Source: Pedobacter insulae | Lineage (GTDB): Bacteria > Bacteroidota > Bacteroidia > Sphingobacteriales > Sphingobacteriaceae | Assembly (NCBI RefSeq): GCF_900113525.1 | Contig: NZ_FOPP01000001.1 | Location: 372,001 to 436,000 of the forward strand | DNA: 64,000 nucleotides | Direction of reading: 5' to 3' | Shown: piece by piece, positions 34,247-42,881 of the stretch | Numbering within the stretch: position 1 is the stretch's first letter | Layout: every line of letters begins with the position of its first letter | Made by a program: the position numbers and the translations under genes | Notes under the pieces: generated by a model | Told to the model about the DNA's origin: nothing | Database searches by the model: none | What the model saw: only the letters and a program-made list of their open reading frames with translations

Positions 34247-36133
34247 ATGTCAACTATATCAGTACACGATACACACCACGATAACCATGATGATCACGCA
34301 CATGGTCATCACCATGAAACGTTTTTAAGTAAATACGTATTCAGTATGGATCATAAGATGATCGCCAAGCAGTTTTTAATAACTGGTATCATTATGGCGG
34401 TTATCGCAATGGGTTTATCTATTTTATTCAGAATTCAATTAGCTTGGCCAGATAAAACCTTCCCGATCCTAGAATCTTTTTTAGGTCACTGGGCAGAGGG
34501 TGGTAGAATTAAGCCAGACTTTTATTTATCATTGGTAACCATTCATGGTACCATCATGGTATTCTTTGTATTAACAGCAGGTTTGAGCGGTACGTTCAGT
34601 AACTTGTTAATACCATTGCAAGTAGGTGCAAGAGATATGGCTTCGCCATTCTTAAACATGCTTTCTTACTGGTTCTTCTTTATGGCCTGTGTGATTATGA
34701 TGAGTTCATTCTTCATTCAAACAGGTCCGGCAAGTGCTGGTTGGACGGTTTATCCACCTTTATCGGCTGTGCCGAAAGCGATACCTGGTTCTGAATTGGG
34801 TATGACATTATGGTTAATTAGTATGGTATTATTTGTGGCATCATCATTAATGGGTGGTATCAACTATGTAACTACCATTTTAAATATGCGTACTAAAGGA
34901 ATGGACCTTTGGAAAATGCCATTAACAATCTGGGCATTCTTCTTAACAGCTATTTTAGGTATCCTTTCATTCCCTGTATTAGTTGCAGGTGTTGTGTTAT
35001 TGGTGTTTGACCGTAGTTTTGGTACGAGTTTTTATTTATCAGATATCGTATTAGGGACACAGATTTTGCCTAATCAAGGTGGATCGCCAATTTTATGGCA
35101 ACACTTGTTCTGGTTCTTAGGTCACCCAGAGGTATATATTGTAATTATGCCTGCAATGGGTATTTCTTCTGAGATTATCTCTGTAAACTCTAGAAAGCCA
35201 ATCTTCGGATACCATGCGATGGTTTATTCATTGATCGGTATTACCATATTATCATTCATCGTATGGGGTCACCATATGTTTGTGACGGGTATGAACCCTT
35301 GGTTGGGTGGTGTATTTATGATCACTACCTTGATTATTGCGGTTCCATCTGCAGTAAAAACATTTAACTGGTTAGCGACTTTATGGAGAGGTAACATTAG
35401 ATTTACGCCAGCTATGCTTTTTGCAATTGGCTTGGTATCTTTCTTTATCTCTGGAGGTTTAACGGGTATCTGGTTAGGTAATGCTGCTTTAGATATTAAC
35501 TTGCATGATACTTATTTTGTTGTTGCCCACTTCCACTTGGTAATGGGATCTGCAGCGATATTTGGAATGCTTGCAGGTGTTTACCACTGGTTCCCTAGGA
35601 TGTTTGGACGTTTAATGGATAAGAAATTAGGTTATTTGCACTTCTGGGTTACTTTCATTTGTGCTTACCTGGTGTTTTTCCCTTTACACTTCTTAGGTTT
35701 AGACGGTGTTCCACGTCGTTATTATGCCTTCACCGAGTTTGAGTTTATGCAAAAATGGTTAACGGTTAACGTTTTGGTAACCTGGGCTGCAATTATAGCT
35801 GCATTAGCGCAAGTTGCATTCTTGTTTAACTTCTTCTATTCAATCTTTAGAGGTAAGGTATCTACACAAAACCCTTGGGAGGCAAATACCTTAGAATGGA
35901 CTGCTCCGGTTGAGCGTATCCATGGTAACTGGCCTGGAGAGATCCCGACTGTTTATCGTTGGCCATATGATTATAGCAAGCCAGGATCTGATGTGGATTT
36001 CATTCAACAAACTACTCCTTTCTCTGAAACGATGAGCTCAAATATGCCGCATGATTTTGAAGGAAATGAGGAAGCTGAAGAGATTCAAAAACAATGGGAT
36101 GCGGTAAATAAACCATCTCAAACAGCAGAATAG
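34247..36133 (+). CDS. ctaD: Cytochrome c oxidase subunit I (heme-copper, A-type)
   Basis: A 628-residue heme-copper oxidase catalytic subunit with about 12 transmembrane helices. A His-rich N-terminal tail (HDTHHDNHDDHAHGHHHE) may help load metal. The catalytic features are complete: HGTIMVFFVLTAG (heme a ligand), GH293PEVY297 (CuB His and cross-linked Tyr, A-type signature), the HH pair in WGHHMFVTGMNP, and HDTYFVVAHFHLVMG (heme a3/a ligands). It reduces oxygen to water with proton pumping. It is followed by a strong intrinsic terminator, so it likely closes the actA-ctaD transcript. Confidence 0.97.
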   Translation: MSTISVHDTHHDNHDDHAHGHHHETFLSKYVFSMDHKMIAKQFLITGIIMAVIAMGLSILFRIQLAWPDKTFPILESFLGHWAEGGRIKPDFYLSLVTIHGTIMVFFVLTAGLSGTFSNLLIPLQVGARDMASPFLNMLSYWFFFMACVIMMSSFFIQTGPASAGWTVYPPLSAVPKAIPGSELGMTLWLISMVLFVASSLMGGINYVTTILNMRTKGMDLWKMPLTIWAFFLTAILGILSFPVLVAGVVLLVFDRSFGTSFYLSDIVLGTQILPNQGGSPILWQHLFWFLGHPEVYIVIMPAMGISSEIISVNSRKPIFGYHAMVYSLIGITILSFIVWGHHMFVTGMNPWLGGVFMITTLIIAVPSAVKTFNWLATLWRGNIRFTPAMLFAIGLVSFFISGGLTGIWLGNAALDINLHDTYFVVAHFHLVMGSAAIFGMLAGVYHWFPRMFGRLMDKKLGYLHFWVTFICAYLVFFPLHFLGLDGVPRRYYAFTEFEFMQKWLTVNVLVTWAAIIAALAQVAFLFNFFYSIFRGKVSTQNPWEANTLEWTAPVERIHGNWPGEIPTVYRWPYDYSKPGSDVDFIQQTTPFSETMSSNMPHDFEGNEEAEEIQKQWDAVNKPSQTAE

Positions 36134-36157
36134 ACCAGCTAAAAGTTTAAGCATAGT

Positions 36158-36207
36158 AATAAGGTATCTGCTGAAGTATAACTTACATCAGATACCTTAT
36201 TTTTTTT
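36158..36207 (+). terminator. Intrinsic terminator after oxidase subunit I
   Basis: A 13-bp perfect stem, AATAAGGTATCTG (36158-36170) with CAGATACCTTATT (36189-36201), an 18-base loop, and a run of eight T. It separates the actA-ctaD part from the heme synthase/assembly part of the locus; read-through could still occur. Confidence 0.9.
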
Positions 36208-36223
36208 ATCTATTACCCATCAA

Positions 36224-37291
36224 ATGATTACTAAATCTGAAAGTAGATTTATTAGGTTAAACTTTATCACCATTGTTGTGACACTGTTGGTTATTTTGGC
36301 TGGAGGAATAGTGCGGAGCACAGGCTCAGGAATGGGTTGCCCCGATTGGCCAAAATGCTTCGACCAATATATTCCGCCTACGGATGTATCTCAATTGCCG
36401 GCTAATTACAAAGAGAAGTACGTTGCTGAGCGACTTGCCAAAAATGAACGTTTTGCGAAGTATTTGGAAAGTATGGGTAAAGCCGAATTGGCTGACAAGA
36501 TTAGAAAGGATCAAAGTATTACCGTACCAGAAGAATTTAATGCAGCGAAGACCTGGACAGAGTATGTGAATCGTTTAGCCGGTGCTACTTTAGGGATATT
36601 TTTATTGATAACGGCAGGCTATGCCTTCGCTTATCGCAAAACAGCTAAAAGGATACTTATACTTAGCCTACTGAATATTTTTGTAGTTGGTTACCAGGGT
36701 TGGTTAGGATCTATCGTTGTTTCGACAAACCTAACGCAATGGATAGTTACCGTGCATATGTTATTGGCCCTGGTTATTTTGGCAATTGCAATTTATACCT
36801 ACAACTATGCTAAGCAATTACATCAACAAAGAAGTGTGATTATGTATCGCATTGCTTGGTTAAAGGGATTTTTGGTATTTACAATTGTGGTAAGTATTGT
36901 GCAGATTGTATTGGGAACGGAAGTGAGGGAACACATTGACTCCATTGCTAAATCATTACAGTTTGGAGGCAGAGATACCTGGATTGCGGAACTCGGCGTT
37001 GAGTTTTCATACCACAGAGATTTGGCGATATTTTTAACGATCTGCAACTTTGTAGTTTATAAAATGGTAATTGATCGCTTTAGTGGGAAAGCATTACCTT
37101 TGATGGCTGCAAATTATATTATCGTAGTATTAGTTATTCAGTTGGCAAGTGGATTTTTGCTAGCTTATTTATCATTACCACCTTATGCACAGGCGATTCA
37201 TATTTTGTTTTCGACTTTGCTATTTAGCTTACAATATTACCTATACCTTTTAGTGTATAGAACGTCGACCTATAAACCTAAAACTAATTAA
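36224..37291 (+). CDS. ctaA: Heme A synthase (COX15/CtaA)
   Basis: A 355-residue eight-helix membrane enzyme that oxidises the C8 methyl group of heme O to a formyl group, making heme A for the oxidase. Seen are GGIVRSTGSGMGCPDWPKCF with a Cys pair in the first periplasmic loop, the helical pairs with heme-ligand histidines (VHMLLALVILAI, YHRDLAIFLTI, QAIHILFST), and the duplicated four-helix layout. A long periplasmic insert (about residues 50-108, charged, KEKYVAERLAKNERFA) is present between the first two helices. It follows the terminator by 16 bp, and the downstream ctaB start lies 2 bp after its stop codon. Confidence 0.95.
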   Translation: MITKSESRFIRLNFITIVVTLLVILAGGIVRSTGSGMGCPDWPKCFDQYIPPTDVSQLPANYKEKYVAERLAKNERFAKYLESMGKAELADKIRKDQSITVPEEFNAAKTWTEYVNRLAGATLGIFLLITAGYAFAYRKTAKRILILSLLNIFVVGYQGWLGSIVVSTNLTQWIVTVHMLLALVILAIAIYTYNYAKQLHQQRSVIMYRIAWLKGFLVFTIVVSIVQIVLGTEVREHIDSIAKSLQFGGRDTWIAELGVEFSYHRDLAIFLTICNFVVYKMVIDRFSGKALPLMAANYIIVVLVIQLASGFLLAYLSLPPYAQAIHILFSTLLFSLQYYLYLLVYRTSTYKPKTN

Positions 37292-37293
37292 AA

Positions 37294-38202
37294 TTGAGAC
37301 AGTTTTTTTCAGACTTTTCTAAATTGATCAAGTTCAGACTAACATTTTTAGTGGTGTTTTCTGCTTCGGTTACTTTTTTAATCGGCTCGAGAATTCAGAT
37401 TGAAAGAGGGGTAGTGGAAGGGATTGATTGGACGAATTGGTTAATTCTAGTAATTGGAGGTTTCTTGGTAACGGGGGCTGCGAATTGTTTCAATGAGATT
37501 ATTGAGGTTGATTTAGATAGACTAATGACGAGAACGAAGGATAGGCCGATGCCTGCTGGTAGGATGACTACCGGACAAGGATTGGTACTGGGTTTGATCA
37601 TGGGAATTGCAGGTACTTCGCTATTGGTTAAATTAAATCTTGAGACCGGTATGCTATCGGTTTTTTCGATCTTATTATATGCTTTTGCTTATACGCCTTT
37701 GAAGCGCAAATCGCCTATATCGGTTTTTGTAGGTGCTATACCAGGGGCTTTACCTCCTCTTATTGGTTATATCGCTGCAATTGGTAGCCGTCAGTCGGAA
37801 ATAGGCTATGTGGCAGTGGACTACCAAATTGCCGTAATCTTGTTCTTAATTCAGTTTGTATGGCAGTTTCCTCACTTTTGGGCTATTGCATGGGTTTTGG
37901 ACGATGATTATAAAAAGGCAGGCTTTAGGTTGTTGCCGACAAAGAAGCGCGATAGAACGAGTGCGATTTTTACGTTTGTGAGTACACTTATTTTAATACC
38001 CGTAAGCTTATTGCCAACCTTTTATGGTTTTGGTGGTTACTACATTGCAGGGGTATCTATTATAGCAGGATTATTATTTAGTTGGTATGCTTATCAGCTA
38101 ATGGTTAAAATGGATTTGGCCAGTGCCAGAAAAGTGATGTTTTGTTCTTTTTTTTATATCCCATTGGTACAACTCATCTTATTATTTAATATAAAAATAT
38201 AA
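37294..38202 (+). CDS. ctaB: Heme O synthase (protoheme IX farnesyltransferase)
   Basis: A 302-residue UbiA-superfamily membrane enzyme that adds a farnesyl group to heme B, giving heme O, the substrate of CtaA. The first Asp-rich segment is NCFNEIIEVDLDRLMTRTKDRP and the second is WVLDDDYKKAGFRLLPTKK. It uses a TTG start 2 bp after the ctaA stop; the first internal ATG would delete the first membrane helix, so TTG (MRQFFSDFSKLIKFRLTFL) is well supported. Also named cyoE/cox10. Confidence 0.95.
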   Translation: MRQFFSDFSKLIKFRLTFLVVFSASVTFLIGSRIQIERGVVEGIDWTNWLILVIGGFLVTGAANCFNEIIEVDLDRLMTRTKDRPMPAGRMTTGQGLVLGLIMGIAGTSLLVKLNLETGMLSVFSILLYAFAYTPLKRKSPISVFVGAIPGALPPLIGYIAAIGSRQSEIGYVAVDYQIAVILFLIQFVWQFPHFWAIAWVLDDDYKKAGFRLLPTKKRDRTSAIFTFVSTLILIPVSLLPTFYGFGGYYIAGVSIIAGLLFSWYAYQLMVKMDLASARKVMFCSFFYIPLVQLILLFNIKI

Positions 38203-38203
38203 C

Positions 38204-38779
38204 ATGGAATTTACAGCAGAGCAGAATGTAAAATTTGATGCTAAACCAAAGAAGTTTATCATGTGGTTATTTGTGGTCTCGTCAACCATTATGTTTGGTG
38301 GGTGGACGAGTTACTATATTGTATTTTCAGCATCGAAGGGTAAGGGACACGGCTTGGTATTGCCGGATGTATTTATGTATAGCTCGGTGGTACTGGTAGC
38401 AAGTAGTATCACTCTGTTTCTAGCTACAAGAGCATTGAAAAGTAATAAGATTAACATGCAAAGAACTTGGCTATGGATTACCTTAGGGCTTGGCCTTGCT
38501 TTTGCCTATTTGCAGTTTGATGCCTGGTCGGCCTTATATCAAAGTGGAGCTGCAATGATCAATAATAATGCGGCTATCTCGATGATTTACATCGTGTCTG
38601 GGTTTCACCTATTACACATTTTTGCAGGTCTTTGTATCATTGTAAATAGCTTAATCGGGACTTACAAAGCACTATCAACAGAGAAAGCCGTTTACCGTCA
38701 AGAAATTGCTGCTATTTTTTGGCATTTTATAGATATTTTATGGATATATCTGTATGTTTTTTTACTTTTGAACAGTTAG
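38204..38779 (+). CDS. Cytochrome c oxidase subunit III-like protein (short)
   Basis: A 191-residue five-helix protein of the heme-copper oxidase subunit III family. Seen are FIMWLFVVSSTIMFGGWTSYY, ALYQSGAAMINNNAAISMIY and SGFHLLHIFAGLCII, the latter two typical of subunit III. A second subunit III-like gene follows, so the pair may associate or be paralogues; which is part of the mature oxidase is not clear from sequence. The ATG lies 1 bp after the ctaB stop. Confidence 0.92.
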   Translation: MEFTAEQNVKFDAKPKKFIMWLFVVSSTIMFGGWTSYYIVFSASKGKGHGLVLPDVFMYSSVVLVASSITLFLATRALKSNKINMQRTWLWITLGLGLAFAYLQFDAWSALYQSGAAMINNNAAISMIYIVSGFHLLHIFAGLCIIVNSLIGTYKALSTEKAVYRQEIAAIFWHFIDILWIYLYVFLLLNS

Positions 38780-38810
38780 AATTTTTAACAAACTATTATA
38801 CGATTACTAA

Positions 38811-39518
38811 ATGGATTCATTATCGAAATTAGATCAAGTTAAAACCACTGCATGGGCTGGTGGCCATTCTCCATGGTCGGTAGAATATGGCAAAATAATG
38901 ATGTGGTTTTTCTTACTATCAGATGCCTTTACTTTCTCTTCATTATTGATATATTATGGAGCGCAAAGATTCACAAAATTTACGTGGCCTTCGCCTGATC
39001 TGGTATTCCAATCTATCCCTGGGATAGGTGATCATGGTTATCCTTTGGTTTTTGTAGGGATCATGACCTTTATCTTAATTATGAGTTCTGTGACGATGGT
39101 TTTGGCCGTAGAAGCGGGTCATAGAAAAGCCAAGAAGGAAGTTATCTGGTGGATGGTAGCTACGATTATTGGCGGTTTTATGTTTTTGGGCTGTCAGGCG
39201 ATAGAATGGACGCACTTACACCACGACGGTTTTTGGTGGGGAACAATCCCTTCGGCAGAAGAATTAACCCATTTCTTTAAGGGTCCAGTATCAGCAGTAG
39301 CGGCTCAACAATTTGCTAATTTGTTTTTTACCATTACAGGTTTCCACGGTTTCCACGTATTTAGTGGGGTAATCATTAATATCATCATATTAATCATGAC
39401 GATTAATGGAACATTCGAAAGACGCGGTCATTACTTAATGGTGGAAAAAGTAGGATTGTACTGGCACTTTGTAGATTTAGTGTGGGTGTTTGTATTTACC
39501 TTCTTTTACTTGGTTTAA
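38811..39518 (+). CDS. Cytochrome c oxidase subunit III
   Basis: A 235-residue subunit III with more complete signatures: KIMMWFFLLSDAFTFSSLLIYYGAQR, AIEWTHLHHDG, and FFTITGFHGFHVFSGVIINI near the end, plus YWHFVDLVWVFVFTFFYLV as the last helix. In A-type oxidases, subunit III supports oxygen delivery and stability of subunit I. It is 31 bp after the short subunit III-like gene and 24 bp before subunit IV, all co-directional. Confidence 0.94.
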   Translation: MDSLSKLDQVKTTAWAGGHSPWSVEYGKIMMWFFLLSDAFTFSSLLIYYGAQRFTKFTWPSPDLVFQSIPGIGDHGYPLVFVGIMTFILIMSSVTMVLAVEAGHRKAKKEVIWWMVATIIGGFMFLGCQAIEWTHLHHDGFWWGTIPSAEELTHFFKGPVSAVAAQQFANLFFTITGFHGFHVFSGVIINIIILIMTINGTFERRGHYLMVEKVGLYWHFVDLVWVFVFTFFYLV

Positions 39519-39542
39519 TTATTACGTTATCATAAAAATATT

Positions 39543-39896
39543 ATGTCAGAGCACAATATACATACAGAAGAGCATGCACACGGTGAGCATGAAGGAATGA
39601 CAAAAAAGAAAATTTGGTCGGTATTTGGAATACTACTATTAATTACCGTAATCGAATTTATTATCGCACTATGGGTAATCCCTAACGGATACATGACCCA
39701 GCACGTTGGGAACTATATTTATATTGGCTTAACTTTATTAAAGGCCTTTTATATTGTAGCTTATTTTATGCACTTGAAGTTTGAGAAATTGGGATTGCAA
39801 CTTGCTTTAACAGTTTCCTTCATCTTCATTATTTACTTTATTGTTTTAATGTTGGTAGAGGGAAGCTATATACACGATCACGTGTTTCAAGTTTAA
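39543..39896 (+). CDS. Cytochrome c oxidase subunit IV-like protein
   Basis: A 117-residue three-helix membrane protein (caa3/CyoD-like subunit IV). A His-rich N terminus (HNIHTEEHAHGEHE) precedes helices near SVFGILLLITVIEFIIALW, IYIGLTLLKAFYIVAYFMHL and LALTVSFIFIIYFIVLML. The KAFYIVAYFMHLK segment is characteristic. It assists oxidase assembly or stability. Its stop overlaps the start of the SCO-like gene by one base (TAATG). Confidence 0.93.
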   Translation: MSEHNIHTEEHAHGEHEGMTKKKIWSVFGILLLITVIEFIIALWVIPNGYMTQHVGNYIYIGLTLLKAFYIVAYFMHLKFEKLGLQLALTVSFIFIIYFIVLMLVEGSYIHDHVFQV

Positions 39897-40603
39897 TGAA
39901 TTCTAGTAACATAAAAAAAATATTAATCCTGGTTACCATTCTAGCGGTACCAGGATTTTTGTATTATTTACTTCAGGAAAAAGGGAAAAACAGGTATAAG
40001 CCCCTCGCCATTTATGGCCCCAAAGAAGTGGCGAAAACCTTCCACTCTGTGAGGGGTAAGGATGTTCCCGACACCATCTATCACACTATTGGTGATTTTA
40101 AGTTAACAAATCAATTTGGTGCTCCAATAAGTTGGAACAAGCGGGCCGGTAAGATCTTTTTAATAGATCTTTTTCATGCGACAGATAGAGGTGTTGCAGT
40201 TGATTATGCAAGTAAGGCAATGGCAGGATTTTCGAAGATGTATGCCAGTAATACCATGCTTCACTTTTTGAGTGTGAGTATTAATCCAACAGAAGACACT
40301 CCTGAGGTATTAAAGGAATACGGGGAGACGATAGCAGCCAACCACGATAGGTGGGATTTATTAACAGGGGATAGTACAGCGGTATATCAACTGATTAATA
40401 AGGGCCTGTTTTTGGATGCGGTTAAAGATGTTAAAGGTGGCGAAACGAAATTCACTTATAGTAATTTATTTGTTTTGGTCGACTCCCAACACCGGATAAG
40501 AGGTTATTATGAAGCGACTAATAACGAAGCGCTTTCTAAATTAGATGATGAGATTAAGGTATTGATTGCCGAGGAGTTGAGGAATATGAGAGATGGGAGA
40601 TAA
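39896..40603 (+). CDS. SCO-family protein lacking copper ligands
   Basis: A 235-residue membrane-anchored thioredoxin-fold protein (N-terminal helix about 7-25). It aligns with SCO1/SenC by position and motifs (SINPTEDTPEVLKEYGE, LFVLVDSQHRIRGYY), and the genomic place is that of an oxidase CuA-assembly factor. However, the protein contains no cysteine at all: the CxxxC site is D97RGVA101 in LFHATDRGVAVDY, and the conserved His of the THSxxxxLVD motif is Y188. It therefore should not bind copper or do thiol chemistry in the usual way, unless other residues serve. A second, canonical SCO gene probably exists elsewhere. Overlaps the upstream gene by one base. Confidence 0.88.
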   Translation: MNSSNIKKILILVTILAVPGFLYYLLQEKGKNRYKPLAIYGPKEVAKTFHSVRGKDVPDTIYHTIGDFKLTNQFGAPISWNKRAGKIFLIDLFHATDRGVAVDYASKAMAGFSKMYASNTMLHFLSVSINPTEDTPEVLKEYGETIAANHDRWDLLTGDSTAVYQLINKGLFLDAVKDVKGGETKFTYSNLFVLVDSQHRIRGYYEATNNEALSKLDDEIKVLIAEELRNMRDGR

Positions 40604-40621
40604 TGAACAAAAAATAGAAAA

Positions 40622-41161
40622 ATGGAATCAACAATAGAGAAAAAATATAACAATTGGATCATCGTGTTATCGGTAGCGATACCTTTGGTTGTTGCGATGC
40701 TTTTTGGTGTTAATTTAAGAAAGCTGGGTTACGATGTGAAACCTTTGTCGTTTTTACCACCGATTTATGCAACGATTAACGGAATAACTGCCATTGTATT
40801 GATTGCTGCTGTTTGGGCCATCAAGAATGGAAGAAGAAAACTTCATGAATACTTGATGAAGTTTGCTATTTTTCTTTCGGTAGTGTTTTTAGGAATGTAT
40901 GTAGCCTATCATATGACGGCTAATTCCACTGCATTTGGTGGTGAGGGTGCAATTCGCTATGTATATTATTTCATTTTGATCACACATATTTGCTTGTCGG
41001 TTATCATTATTCCGTTTGTATTGGTTACTTACGTGAGGGCTTTAGCGCAAAGATTTGATAAGCATAAGAGAATTGCAAGAATTACTTTTCCGCTTTGGTT
41101 ATATGTGGCGGTAACTGGTGTGATTGTGTATGTAATGATTTCTCCGTATTATAATTTTTAA
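40622..41161 (+). CDS. DUF420 family membrane protein
   Basis: A 179-residue protein with five predicted helices (WIIVLSVAIPLVVAMLFGV, INGITAIVLIAAVWAIK, FAIFLSVVFLGMYVAYHMT, YFILITHICLSVIIIPFVL, LWLYVAVTGVIVYVMISPYY). The order with conserved His in YHMT, LITHICLS and KHKRIAR is that of DUF420 (CtaM/YozB-like), a factor required for assembly of caa3-type oxidases in Firmicutes. It is the last gene of the oxidase locus, 18 bp after the SCO-like gene. Confidence 0.92.
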   Translation: MESTIEKKYNNWIIVLSVAIPLVVAMLFGVNLRKLGYDVKPLSFLPPIYATINGITAIVLIAAVWAIKNGRRKLHEYLMKFAIFLSVVFLGMYVAYHMTANSTAFGGEGAIRYVYYFILITHICLSVIIIPFVLVTYVRALAQRFDKHKRIARITFPLWLYVAVTGVIVYVMISPYYNF

Positions 41162-41196
41162 AATCTACAGTTGTTTAAATTCTGTTGTTTTACCGT

Positions 41197-41215
41197 GCAT
41201 TATTAACGATAATGC
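41197..41215. other. Short perfect hairpin between DUF420 and sigma factor genes
   Basis: GCATTAT, loop TAACG, ATAATGC. It lies 36 bp after the DUF420 stop and 41 bp before the sigma factor start. No T-run follows, so it may be a weak terminator, an operator for the sigma gene, or neither. Confidence 0.35.
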
Positions 41216-41255
41216 CTATATTAGAACGTAACAACATTATTATAATTGTTCAACA

Positions 41256-41834
41256 GTGGAGATTGCAACCGGTAAAGATTTGTTTAATATTGTCAATAAA
41301 GGGCAGACTTTAGCTTTTACCCAATTTTATACAAGTTTTTTTCAAAAGCTCCTTTTAGCCTCGCATAAGTATGTAAAGGACGCTTTTATAGCCGAAGAAA
41401 TTGTTCAAAACGTTTTTTTGAAGATGTGGGAAAGTCCGGAGGACTTAGAACATGTAATGTCTATAAAGGCCTATATGTACAAATCAGTCATAAACGCTTC
41501 CATTAACCATTTAAATAGGCAGAAAAATATTGAACATCATCATCAAAAGATAGCGGCAAATTTTACCGATGGGTATTTAGTAGATACTGACGACGAGAAC
41601 GAGTTAATAGTTCTTCTACACCGCGAAATTGACAAGCTCCCTCCTCAATGTAAGAGAATATTTAAATTGAATCGATTTGATTGCTTGAAATATAGGGAGA
41701 TAGCTGAGATGCTTCAGATCTCAGAAAGGACCGTGGAGAATCACATTGCATTAGCTTTAAAAACACTTCGAAAGTCTTTTACGGAAGGGAAATCAACAAC
41801 TGGGCGCTTTATAATTAGTTTATTTCTGTATTAA
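41256..41834 (+). CDS. ECF RNA polymerase sigma factor (Bacteroidetes FecI-like)
   Basis: A 192-residue ECF sigma factor. Region 2 covers about residues 25-95 (FYTSFFQKLLLASHKYVKD, AEEIVQNVFLKMWE, SIKAYMYKSVINASINHLNRQK) and region 4 about 125-180 (IDKLPPQCKRIFKLNRFDCLKYREIAEMLQISERTVENHI). The start is a GTG; no in-frame ATG occurs before residue 68. With the following FecR, SusC(STN) and SusD genes it forms a classical trans-envelope signalling unit: substrate binding by SusC releases the sigma factor from FecR and activates the import genes. Confidence 0.95.
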   Translation: MEIATGKDLFNIVNKGQTLAFTQFYTSFFQKLLLASHKYVKDAFIAEEIVQNVFLKMWESPEDLEHVMSIKAYMYKSVINASINHLNRQKNIEHHHQKIAANFTDGYLVDTDDENELIVLLHREIDKLPPQCKRIFKLNRFDCLKYREIAEMLQISERTVENHIALALKTLRKSFTEGKSTTGRFIISLFLY

Positions 41835-41901
41835 ATTAATTTTTTAAACCAGCTAGGGGTTTTTAGGTTTCCGTTTGTCATAGCATATAAATACACATTA
41901 T

Positions 41902-42867
41902 ATGCTTATAAACGATGAGTCGTTGGCGCTGATAACTCGCTATTTGAATAACACTTCTGATGAAACACTCCAACAAGCAGTCGCAGCGTTTCGTTCGGCA
42001 TCTTCAGAAAACGAGGCATACTTTTCCTCTATGGAAAGATTATGGCATCAATCAGCAAAAGCAGGAGTTCTGGAAGAAATAAACGTAGCGGACGCTGCTA
42101 AAAGGTTAAAAAACAACTTGCCTCAAAATGCCTCAAAACCTCAATCTGCGATGGTGTGGATAAGAGGTGTTGCGGCTTCCTTATTAATCTTATCCCTGGG
42201 TTATTGGATATTTTCTCATGGTGACAAACCAAATTACCTCGTAAGAGCCACCAGTAGTGGCCAAATTGATTCTGTAAAGCTACCAGATGGTTCGGTCGTA
42301 ATATTGGCAGGTAGCAGTGAATTAGTTTATCCAGATAAGTTTAATAGTTCTACGAGAGAAATTTCCCTGATAAAAGGAGAGGCTTTTTTTAAGATTATTA
42401 GAGACGTTGCACATCCATTTAAAGTTGCTATCAACGAGTCGGAAGTGGTTGTGTTAGGAACATCTTTTAATATTGAGGTAGCGGATAGCGCAATTAACCT
42501 TGGGGTTAAAACAGGTAAAGTGTCATTCTCGCCTTATAAGTCTGCCGCTGCATCGATACTAACAGCTGGTCAGGCTATTTCTTATGATGTTAAAAAAAGA
42601 GAGGTTTCTTCCAAAACTGCCGAAAATGAGGATGCCTGGTTAACAAAGGAGTTAGTGTTTGTAGATACTCCTTTAGAAGAGGTTTGTAGGCAGCTAACTG
42701 ATTATTATAAGATTGAGATTAAACTTCAAGATAATAAACAGCATTCAAAAAAGCTAAATGCAAGATTTACTAACCAACCTTTGGACGACGTACTTCTTGT
42801 ACTCAAGGCAGCCTATAGTTTCGAAATTAAAAAAGAGAACAACCAAATCAACTTAATAACACCCTAA
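41902..42867 (+). CDS. FecR family anti-sigma factor
   Basis: A 321-residue single-pass inner-membrane protein. A cytosolic N-terminal helix region precedes the membrane helix (about 86-105). The periplasmic FecR domain shows GQIDSVKLPDGSVVILAGSSELVYPDKF, REISLIKGEAFFKIIRD, HPFKV...VVVLGTSFNIEV and the C-terminal DUF4974 part (LVFVDTPLEEVCRQLTDYYKIEI, FTNQPLDDVLLVLKAAYSFEI). It holds the neighbouring sigma factor inactive and receives a signal from the STN domain of the downstream SusC protein. The 67-bp gap before it contains AGGGGTTTTTAGG and TGTCATA, a layout common in such loci. Confidence 0.95.
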   Translation: MLINDESLALITRYLNNTSDETLQQAVAAFRSASSENEAYFSSMERLWHQSAKAGVLEEINVADAAKRLKNNLPQNASKPQSAMVWIRGVAASLLILSLGYWIFSHGDKPNYLVRATSSGQIDSVKLPDGSVVILAGSSELVYPDKFNSSTREISLIKGEAFFKIIRDVAHPFKVAINESEVVVLGTSFNIEVADSAINLGVKTGKVSFSPYKSAAASILTAGQAISYDVKKREVSSKTAENEDAWLTKELVFVDTPLEEVCRQLTDYYKIEIKLQDNKQHSKKLNARFTNQPLDDVLLVLKAAYSFEIKKENNQINLITP

Positions 42868-42881
42868 ACAAATTAACCACT

